Source: Planctomycetia bacterium
Lineage (GTDB): Bacteria; Planctomycetota; Planctomycetia; Pirellulales; Thermoguttaceae
Assembly: GCA_030537455.1 (NCBI GenBank)
Contig: JAUNMR010000025.1
Span: forward strand, 1-57,121
Direction: 5' to 3'
DNA: 57,121 bases
Shown here piece after piece: positions 35,108 through 42,135 of the stretch. Made by a program: the position numbers and the translations under genes. The notes under the pieces are model-generated. The model made no database searches, was not told the DNA's origin, and was given only the letters and a program-made list of their open reading frames with translations. How positions within the stretch are numbered: position 1 is the stretch's first letter; each line of letters starts with the position of its first letter.

Positions 35108-36814
35108 ATGGTAAATGCTTTGTTATTAGATAAAGAGTTTGTTATGAAAATTGTCGCAGTTCTCGACGGTCGGAATTACCCAATGACGCCGTATCAGTTT
35201 CGCGAATTTGTACGCCGAGGACTGATCACTCGTGAAACCACGCTCTTTTTGAATGATGAACCGATCTCCTACCACGCGCTGATTCAAGCTCTGAAAGAAC
35301 CTCCGACTCCCCCGACGACCCCCGCGACGACGACCCCTCCCGCAGACGCTACGCACGTTGTGACGCCGAGCGCCGCGTCGACGCACGAACGCCTCGCTAC
35401 GTCCTCCTCGGACTATTCCGCGCCCAAGCCGTCCACGAATATCAGTTCCAAGGAACCCTCCAGAGAGACTATTGCGCTCAAGGAACGCCACGCGACTCTC
35501 GAAGCCTATCGCAAAAGGGAAAAGCGCCATCAGGCGATTGTTATGGGGATTCTCGTCTCGTTTTTTGTCTGCGTTGTCGGAGTGACGGCGCTACTGTTTG
35601 TCGCCCATTTGCTCGGTTTCAACGTAGGAAAAGACATAAACGACCAGCGCGCGAGCGCAGGCGCTAGTGACCTGAGCGCTGACAATGTCGGCGCAACGTC
35701 AAGGCGTCGACCCTCCGTTCATCTCGACCAGGAATTGGATCGCGCGCCAGAGTCGCCCAGTAGTTCCGAACCGACCGAGCCGCTCTTTGGCGACGTCTTT
35801 GACAACGACGACCCCCAGTCGCGCCGACCAATCCCCCAAGCTCCCACCGAGGAGCCTGAGTCTAAGAAGTCCAGTTCCTCCACGAGTGTTAAAGTCGCCA
35901 GTCAGGACGAACAGAAGTCGGTTCTCCCCCCCAGTAAAACCGCGGTCGCCGATAAGCAGGTCGCCCCTGAACCTTCCGTGTCAGACTCCGACTTCGCGGT
36001 GACCGACCCCGCCTCGGGGCAGTTCCTGCTCGACCCCTTCGACGTGCGTGTGAAACAGTTGCCGCCACACTTCCGTGGGCACGACGCGGAGAGAATCGTC
36101 ACAGAATCAAAGAATTGCACGCTTTTCGCGGAGCTGGCGCAAAAGAAGACCGAAACGGACAAAGCCTATGAAAAGCGTCTTAATAAACTCATGCGCGAGC
36201 TGAGCAATGCGACGATTTATGGCAATTTAACCTACGGGTCGGTTCTGGCGTTCGAGGTGAAAGTTGCCAAGGTCGATTATGACCCCGAGAAGAATATGGC
36301 TTCGACGACCCTTGAAGCTACTATTTCTACTGATAAGCATGGCTTGGTCTTATTTGAGACCGGTCAAAAAGCGAGTCTTGACAAAGTCGCTAGGCAGATC
36401 CGGCTTGTCCCTCTAATGCCCGAGCGCGGTAGGGTGTTACACATGGACAAGGTTAATAGGAGCGCTTTCGAAAAAATAGAGTCGCGCGTGCGTGCAATAT
36501 GCATTGCAAAACTATATGCATACCCCACGGCGCCCTACATTTACGTCAACACTAGTCGTTCAGACTGTCGTTTGTACCTTACGGAACCGACTTTTTGGCT
36601 CTACGACGAGCAGACCGGTTCGATTCTGCAACGCTTTACGGCACAAGAGATTATGGGCGGTTTTGCCAAGCCGATTATGCCGTTGCGCGAGCCCTACGAA
36701 GCGATTGAGCCCAATGGTTTTCACGTCAAACCTCGCGGTAAGGAGACTTCCCACGACGATCTAGCCGCCGACCTGTTCGTCTCTAGCACGTCGCTGAGCC
36801 GTATGTCGCCCTGA
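35108..36814 (+). CDS. GYF-like (DUF4339) domain membrane-anchored protein
   Basis: A 568-residue protein, first of eight close genes. Residues 14-61 resemble a GYF_2/DUF4339 domain (DGRNYPMTPYQFREFVRRGLI, then TLFLNDEPIS), a peptide-binding module. A Thr/Pro/Ser linker and a basic segment (KREKRHQ) precede one TM helix at about 143-170. After it come a disordered Ser/Glu/Lys/Pro region (to about 300) and a folded C-terminal domain (about 305-568, FDVRVKQLPPHF ... LYLTEPTFWLYDEQTG) that I do not recognise. The basic side suggests the GYF domain is cytoplasmic and the C-terminal domain periplasmic. The ATG at 35108 has AAGGGGAGGG 11 nt upstream; ATG 35144 is an alternative start. Confidence 0.78.
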   Translation: MVNALLLDKEFVMKIVAVLDGRNYPMTPYQFREFVRRGLITRETTLFLNDEPISYHALIQALKEPPTPPTTPATTTPPADATHVVTPSAASTHERLATSSSDYSAPKPSTNISSKEPSRETIALKERHATLEAYRKREKRHQAIVMGILVSFFVCVVGVTALLFVAHLLGFNVGKDINDQRASAGASDLSADNVGATSRRRPSVHLDQELDRAPESPSSSEPTEPLFGDVFDNDDPQSRRPIPQAPTEEPESKKSSSSTSVKVASQDEQKSVLPPSKTAVADKQVAPEPSVSDSDFAVTDPASGQFLLDPFDVRVKQLPPHFRGHDAERIVTESKNCTLFAELAQKKTETDKAYEKRLNKLMRELSNATIYGNLTYGSVLAFEVKVAKVDYDPEKNMASTTLEATISTDKHGLVLFETGQKASLDKVARQIRLVPLMPERGRVLHMDKVNRSAFEKIESRVRAICIAKLYAYPTAPYIYVNTSRSDCRLYLTEPTFWLYDEQTGSILQRFTAQEIMGGFAKPIMPLREPYEAIEPNGFHVKPRGKETSHDDLAADLFVSSTSLSRMSP

Positions 36815-36895
36815 CGTCGACGACATATTCACGCGTCTGCCACGCTCTCCATAGAAATCGGTAATTTACGCAGAGGATAGAAAGCAACGTAGCTC

Positions 36896-37819
36896 ATGCC
36901 TATACGAAATAAGCACAGAACCTTCAAACGCCTCGCCTGGCGTCACGACGACTTTGAGCGACGCTTTGGCTTTGTCGGCGCGCGCTATACCAAGGTCGGC
37001 GTTCTCTCCTCCTGTATCTTCGCCACCGTAAGTACCGTATTGTTCTATGTAATCGTGAGTTTTACGCCGACTTGCTCCTTTAAGAATATGTTCACGCAAC
37101 GCGGTCAGACGCCGTACTGCGTCGTTCTTCTCGGGTTCTGGTGTTTCTGGATCCTCTGGATTAAAACGCGCAAAATTAAAGAGCAACGTAAACCTCTGGA
37201 ACGCCCGATCACGCCGACAAACGTCGACTTCGAGTTGACCGTCTCCACCGTCGACGACGTGATTGCAACGATCGAGGCAGCCGCGGAATCGCCCAAAGAT
37301 TATATCCTCTATCGTCGCATTATTCAGACCCTGTCTAATATGCGCAATATCGGTCAGATCTCCGACGTGGACGCGCTTTTTCGTTCACAGGCGGAACAGG
37401 ACGAAAACACCATGGAGTCGAGCTACTCCCTCGTGAACGGCTTCCTTTGGGCGATTCCAATTCTCGGCTTTATCGGCACGGTTATGGGCTTGTCCTCCGC
37501 CATCGGTCATTTTGCCGCAGTACTTACCGCGTCGAGCGACGTTTCGGAACTCACGCCGGCGCTCAAAGACGTTACCGCCGGTCTGTCCACCGCCTTTGAA
37601 ACCACCTTCGTCGCGCTCGTCGTCGCGCTCTTTCTGCAATTGTATTCCACCTTTGTGAAGAAAATGGACGAAGAACTCCTCGACGATTGCTCCGAATTCT
37701 GTACCTCTAACGTTGTGATGAAGATTCGCGTGGAGAACTCTCCTCGTTTGAATCCAGTCGGTCGTACTCCGTATTTAAGCGGCGCGTCCGGCACGGCTCG
37801 GAAAGATAATGCGCCATGA
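36896..37819 (+). CDS. MotA/TolQ/ExbB-family proton channel protein
   Basis: A 307-residue membrane protein. Two N-terminal TM helices (about 33-57 and 74-90), a cytoplasmic helical loop (about 100-180), then TM helices with the family motifs: PILGFIGTVMGLSSAIGHF (about 188-206) and DVTAGLSTAFETTFVALVVAL (about 225-245). These form the ion path of MotA, TolQ and ExbB. The usual partner is a single-TM protein with a critical Asp; two such genes follow. The ribosome site is weak. The stop overlaps the next start by ATGA. Confidence 0.88.
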   Translation: MPIRNKHRTFKRLAWRHDDFERRFGFVGARYTKVGVLSSCIFATVSTVLFYVIVSFTPTCSFKNMFTQRGQTPYCVVLLGFWCFWILWIKTRKIKEQRKPLERPITPTNVDFELTVSTVDDVIATIEAAAESPKDYILYRRIIQTLSNMRNIGQISDVDALFRSQAEQDENTMESSYSLVNGFLWAIPILGFIGTVMGLSSAIGHFAAVLTASSDVSELTPALKDVTAGLSTAFETTFVALVVALFLQLYSTFVKKMDEELLDDCSEFCTSNVVMKIRVENSPRLNPVGRTPYLSGASGTARKDNAP

Positions 37820-38625
37820 GACGCGGCGGCTCTCGATCTTCAATATCGCTTTTCTCGTTCCAGGACGCGATCACCTCGGTCTGTGGGGTGGTCGTGCTCG
37901 TGACGCTCATGCTCGCTGTGGAACTGACCAAGCGCGTGGAGGACGCCACGAGCGACTCTGTAGTCGACGCGCAGAAGGTTCAGCAGACGCAGGAGGCGGT
38001 CGCACAGCTTCAGGCGCGGTTGCAACAGGCACAGGAGGCGGAACAGGACGATCCCAGGTGGCGTCTGGCAGGCGTGACTTACAAACAAGCGCAATATGAT
38101 CTTCAGCGCGCTCAGGACGCGCTCGACGCCGCTAAGGACGCTAACGAACAGGCGAAAAAGGAGTTAGAGGAACTTCAGAGCCAGCGCGAGAAGAACCAGG
38201 ACAAGGTCGCCGCGCGCGAGCGTGTGCAGACGCAACTTGAACGCCTACAGGATCAGACGAGTCGTTTAAAAGAGCAGATTGCAACGGTAGTCGCCACGAC
38301 CGGGCGCGAAGTCGCCTTTGTTTATGCCGCTGACGTTTCGGAAAAGCCATGGTTCGTCGAGACCGCTGGCACAAAATTGCGCGTCCATGACCCGGAAGGA
38401 CTAGCGCCTCCTTGCGACTATTCCTCCGTGAAGAAATTCATGTCCTGGGCTAAAACGCGCAAAGACAGGCGCGAGTTCTTTGTAATACTGGCACGTCCCA
38501 GCGGGGTAGAACTCGCCCAGGAGCTCGAGAGCGAGTTAACGCAGATCAACGCACGGTTCGGCGTCGACCTTCTCGGGGAGAATGTCGCGATTCGCTTCGC
38601 GTCCAATCAGAAGACGGAGCGCTGA
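37816..38625 (+). CDS. ExbD/MotB-like single-TM coiled-coil protein, first copy
   Basis: A 269-residue protein starting in the ATGA overlap with the channel gene, a sign of translational coupling. A short basic tail is followed by F-x-D-x-I (Asp17) at the inner end of the only TM helix (about 18-37), the place of the essential Asp in ExbD and MotB. Residues 40-165 are a long Gln/Glu/Ala coiled coil. The last 100 residues are alpha/beta (EVAFVYAADVSEKPWF, EFFVILARPSG), comparable in position to the ExbD periplasmic domain. The protein should pair with the upstream MotA/TolQ/ExbB-like protein. Assignment is by architecture, not clear sequence match. Confidence 0.75.
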   Translation: MRRGGSRSSISLFSFQDAITSVCGVVVLVTLMLAVELTKRVEDATSDSVVDAQKVQQTQEAVAQLQARLQQAQEAEQDDPRWRLAGVTYKQAQYDLQRAQDALDAAKDANEQAKKELEELQSQREKNQDKVAARERVQTQLERLQDQTSRLKEQIATVVATTGREVAFVYAADVSEKPWFVETAGTKLRVHDPEGLAPPCDYSSVKKFMSWAKTRKDRREFFVILARPSGVELAQELESELTQINARFGVDLLGENVAIRFASNQKTER

Positions 38626-38626
38626 C

Positions 38627-39550
38627 GTGAGACGTGGACGACCTAAAACCGATAGCCTGGAACTATTCCTTGATACGATCTGTAATATGTTCGGCGGGTT
38701 CATCTTCATTATGCTCTTTGTCGTGGTCTCCATGCGCAATACCAGCGAGGCGCGAATCGAGCAGACGCTACAAAACGAGCTGGAACAGACTCGGATGACT
38801 GCGGCGCAATATCGAAGCTTGGAACAGGAACTAGAGAGTCTCCAGGACCAATGGCGTCTCGTGGAGCAGAGCGAACGTCATGCCCAGCAGTTTTTAGAGG
38901 AGACGACCGACCAGCGCGTGGTTGAGACTTATCGTGAGACTGACAAATTGCGCGAACAGGTTCAAGCTCTCGAGCAAGAAACCTCTGAACTGCTGCAGAA
39001 CGCCACACAAATACAACAGGATATGCTGGAAATCGAGGCGCAGATCAAGGAACTGCAACTGAGCGTGGAGCAGGCGCAACGTCAGAACCAGGAGATGCGC
39101 AAGCAGTTACAGGACGCCAATGATCGCAAAACGCGAAAAGTCTATGCGCCTCAACGTCATAGGAACTATAAGCCGGAAGTTGCGGTTGTGCTAAAGTACG
39201 GCAGACTTTACTTTCGGGATCGATATAACCCCGACGGACGTCGTCAGGGCTTTAATAAAGACGACATGTTCGTGGTTAGAGATTCGCTCCTATACACACA
39301 AATAGAACCTAAACCACTGGGCGGGATCGATTTGAACGCGTCCGACGCCAAGGCGCGCTTGCAAGAGGCTTTTCGGATTTTTCAGCCTGATGCGGTTGTG
39401 GTCACCGTAATAGTGGCCGTCGATTCCTACGAAGAATATGGCGTGGCGCTCGACTTTCTCAAGTCGCGAGATTTCGACGTCAGACTGCTCTTCGGTCCGC
39501 CCGGCACGATGTTTTGCGACAGTGGAGCGCGTGATTCATGGGCGCAATGA
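38627..39550 (+). CDS. ExbD/MotB-like single-TM coiled-coil protein, second copy
   Basis: I start at GTG 38627, one base after the preceding stop codon, with GGAG about 8 nt upstream. This gives MRRGRPKTDSLELFLDTICN, which matches the basic start MRRGG of the first copy; the ATG at 38582 would overlap the previous gene by 44 nt. Asp16 precedes the TM helix (about 17-36). A long Gln/Glu coiled coil follows (about 40-180), then an alpha/beta domain with AVVVTVIVAVDSYEEYGVALDFL and a Gly/Pro-rich end, resembling the ExbD-type domain. The two copies share layout but little sequence, so they are old duplicates or two subunits of one motor. Confidence 0.75.
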   Translation: MRRGRPKTDSLELFLDTICNMFGGFIFIMLFVVVSMRNTSEARIEQTLQNELEQTRMTAAQYRSLEQELESLQDQWRLVEQSERHAQQFLEETTDQRVVETYRETDKLREQVQALEQETSELLQNATQIQQDMLEIEAQIKELQLSVEQAQRQNQEMRKQLQDANDRKTRKVYAPQRHRNYKPEVAVVLKYGRLYFRDRYNPDGRRQGFNKDDMFVVRDSLLYTQIEPKPLGGIDLNASDAKARLQEAFRIFQPDAVVVTVIVAVDSYEEYGVALDFLKSRDFDVRLLFGPPGTMFCDSGARDSWAQ

Positions 39551-39608
39551 CAAGGCGTGGATTTTTACGCCAAACTATGTTATACGGTCGGTTAGGAGTT
39601 ATGTAATT

Positions 39609-40712
39609 ATGCCGCGCTCCACCTTGATACTGCTGCGATACGCGCTGACCCTCGTACTGACGGCGACGATGATTTTGGTCGGCGGCGTTGTGTCGTCACA
39701 GGCGCGCGAGTCGCGAGTGGTTAAATCGACTAAGCGCTACTTCCATAAATACCAGCCGCCTCAAGAGGAGTCCGAGGAGGAGGTAACCAGCGCCTCAGAC
39801 GACGCGGAGCGTTCAGACGACGCCACCCGGGATTCCTCCTCGTCCCCCTCCGTGAACGCCCAGACCCGTCAGGGCGATCGTCAAGGGGACGCCAGTAGTG
39901 GCGTGGAGCGCAGCGACGACGTTCAAACTTCCAGCGAGGACGTCGACGATCCCGGCGGTTCCGATAGCGGTTCCGTCGGCGGGGCGGGTAATCGTTCCGA
40001 CGGCGACCCTAACGGCAGCTCTAGCGGTCGTGCTAACGGCAGTTCCGAGGGGCAGTCCGGCAGCGCGTCTGGCGGTCGTTCCGGCAATGGGACTGGCAAT
40101 GGTTCCGGCAATGGTTCTGGCAATGGGACTGGTAGTCGTTCCGACGGCGCTAACGGCGGTTCTAACGGTCGTTCTGACGGAATCTCCAATGGCGGTTCTG
40201 ACGACGGGGTCGGTCGAGGTTTCGGTAGTGACTCTGGCGATGGAATAGGCAACGGTTTGGGCGGTCGGAGCGACTCACACGCCAGTAGCGGCGCCGACGG
40301 TGGTTCTCGCGGTGGATCGCGCGGCGATCCTAGTGGTCAAAGGCGCGTGCGTGCGGCTTTTCCTGACTTCTCGCCACGGTCGCGTGATTCGGGCGGCGAG
40401 GGGGACGCGCCCATCGCGTCAGCAGGCGGTCGTGGCAGACCGTACAGCCTTAAAGAGGCGCGGCGCGACTTGAACAAGGCGCGAGCGCTGGCGGAAAAAA
40501 ATCGCAATAAAGACGCCTACAACTTGGCGACGAGTATTGTAAGTCAAATCAAGAGCAGCGGATACGACAATAATGTCGCCAGCGGTCAGTCGAGTGAAAG
40601 TCAAGAGTACCGGCAACTCGTGCAGCAGGCGCTCGAACTGGCTCAAGAGAGCGCCGGACGGTTCGGAACCACAGCCGACGACATTAAGGGCATGACTGTT
40701 CTGAAACTGTAA
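39609..40712 (+). CDS. Membrane-anchored or secreted Gly/Ser/Asn/Asp-rich protein
   Basis: A 367-residue protein. ATG 39609 follows AGGAG (39594-39598) and is preferred to the in-frame ATG at 39438, which lies inside the preceding gene. The N-terminus is a signal peptide or anchor (LILLRYALTLVLTATMILVGGVV). Residues 45-250 are acidic then Gly/Ser/Asn/Asp-rich low complexity with tandem repeats. The last 90 residues are helical and charged (KEARRDLNKARALAEKNRNKD, QLVQQALELAQESAG), perhaps TPR-like. I recognise no family. A flexible periplasmic linker protein is an inference. Confidence 0.65.
   Translation: MPRSTLILLRYALTLVLTATMILVGGVVSSQARESRVVKSTKRYFHKYQPPQEESEEEVTSASDDAERSDDATRDSSSSPSVNAQTRQGDRQGDASSGVERSDDVQTSSEDVDDPGGSDSGSVGGAGNRSDGDPNGSSSGRANGSSEGQSGSASGGRSGNGTGNGSGNGSGNGTGSRSDGANGGSNGRSDGISNGGSDDGVGRGFGSDSGDGIGNGLGGRSDSHASSGADGGSRGGSRGDPSGQRRVRAAFPDFSPRSRDSGGEGDAPIASAGGRGRPYSLKEARRDLNKARALAEKNRNKDAYNLATSIVSQIKSSGYDNNVASGQSSESQEYRQLVQQALELAQESAGRFGTTADDIKGMTVLKL
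40083..40130. repeat. Four tandem 12-nt units encoding Gly/Asn/Ser/Thr repeats
   Basis: Unit GGCAATGGTTCC and close variants repeat four times in a row, encoding G-N-G-S/T. They sit in a longer low-complexity stretch from about 39950 to 40330 and could expand or contract in copy number. Confidence 0.8.
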
Positions 40713-40773
40713 GCGCTTGTTAAGTTAGTACAAACACGTAAATTGCTTCATTCCGAAAGATAACGGTGACAAC

Positions 40774-42051
40774 GTGAGCAAAATGTTACTCGAACAGATC
40801 GACTGTCCACACTGCTGGACGCGCTTTCCAGCGGAAGATATTCTTGCCGTGGCGGAAGATCCTACTCTTGTCGGCGATTCGCGTCTGGGAGATTATGAAC
40901 AGAAGCGTTTTCTTCCCACGGAATTTAACGAACATGGCGAACCGCTCGATCTGAGAGGGCGCGTGTGTCACAGATTTGCGTGTCCAAATTGCCACTTGAA
41001 TCTGCCAGCGTGCGTACTAGAGGCGCCGACGCTCTTTATGTCGATCGCCGGCGCGCCTGCGAGCGGGAAATCATTCTATCTCGCCGCGGCTACCTACAAT
41101 CTTCCCGGACAGATGCTGAATGGTTTTTCTATGAATTTCACCGAGCCCGATCCGGTGATGAACGAACGGCTTATCAAAGATCGTGACCGTTTATTTATCA
41201 ATGTAACCAACTCTACTGTTACGCTCGATAAGACTCAGGAGCCAGCCGCCGGTCTGTATTATGACGACGTGGACTTCGACGGCGTCCAGACAATCTACCC
41301 TAAACCGTTTATCTTCAATATATCCCCAAGGACGAACCATCCTGCCCACGAGGACGCCGCCGCGCTCATGCGTACGTTTTGCTTGTATGACAACGCCGGT
41401 GAATCGTATCTACCGCGCGCGTACGCCGATCCGATCACCCTGCCGGTTACGCGTCACTTGGCGCGTTCCGCGGCGATTTTCTTCCTCTTTGACCCCACGC
41501 AGGACGCACGGTTTGTACGCGCCGGTAATCGACCGGGCGACCACAACGTGGAACGTGATAATAACGCCGCGCCGCAACACGCTAACGCCAATCAAGAGGC
41601 GGTTGTGGCGGAGTTGATTAGACGTTTGCGCGACTATCGTCACATGAATATGCGCGATCGCTTTCAGGAACCTTTTATTGTGATTGTGTCGAAAGCCGAC
41701 GTTTGGGGATCGTATGCCGGCGTCGAACTGGATATTGAGCCGATTGCTCGTATGCGCTCTAATAATCGAATAATCTCCGCTTTGCGCGCTGGTATGATTA
41801 GAGAGTTCAGTTCCAAAACGCGTAAGTTTCTCCTGAAGAATTCCCCGGCGTTGATTGCGAACGTAGAAGGTTTCGCCGATAACGTGCTCTATATCCCCGT
41901 GAGCGCAACCGGACGCGAGCCGGAAACAGACGCTAAAACTGGAGAAATCGGTTTTCATCCGAAAGACATTAAGCCGAAATGGGTTACCGTTCCGTTCCTC
42001 TACGCTCTGGCGCGACTGATTCCAGATTCCGTGACCATTCTTGATAGATAA
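40774..42051 (+). CDS. Zinc-ribbon P-loop GTPase (DO-GTPase-like)
   Basis: A 425-residue cytoplasmic protein, starting at GTG 40774 (GGTG 5 nt upstream; ATG 40783 possible). Two CxxC pairs (Cys11/14 and Cys70/73) form a split zinc ribbon. The GTPase core follows: Walker A GAPASGKS (93-100), a DxxG switch (DNAG, 206-209), FLFDPTQ, and a G4-like SKAD (306-309). It resembles the TRAFAC-type double-GTPase (DO-GTPase) families that I know from Pfam next to GAP1-type proteins; exact family not verified. The following gene encodes a GAP1-N-like protein, which supports the pairing. No TM helix is visible. Confidence 0.78.
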   Translation: MSKMLLEQIDCPHCWTRFPAEDILAVAEDPTLVGDSRLGDYEQKRFLPTEFNEHGEPLDLRGRVCHRFACPNCHLNLPACVLEAPTLFMSIAGAPASGKSFYLAAATYNLPGQMLNGFSMNFTEPDPVMNERLIKDRDRLFINVTNSTVTLDKTQEPAAGLYYDDVDFDGVQTIYPKPFIFNISPRTNHPAHEDAAALMRTFCLYDNAGESYLPRAYADPITLPVTRHLARSAAIFFLFDPTQDARFVRAGNRPGDHNVERDNNAAPQHANANQEAVVAELIRRLRDYRHMNMRDRFQEPFIVIVSKADVWGSYAGVELDIEPIARMRSNNRIISALRAGMIREFSSKTRKFLLKNSPALIANVEGFADNVLYIPVSATGREPETDAKTGEIGFHPKDIKPKWVTVPFLYALARLIPDSVTILDR

Positions 42052-42135
42052 ATTAACCAGTCACAAAACTTAGAACAATGAGGTTGTCGGCGCTTGTTAC
42101 TACGACGCTGGCGCGGAGAGTAAAAGGACGAGGAA

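Noticed and set aside
36896..39550. Zorya-type defence system (ZorA/ZorB)
   Set aside because: The channel protein lacks the long ZorA tail, neither partner has an OmpA/peptidoglycan-binding domain, and no ZorC, ZorD or ZorE-like nuclease or helicase is in the cluster.
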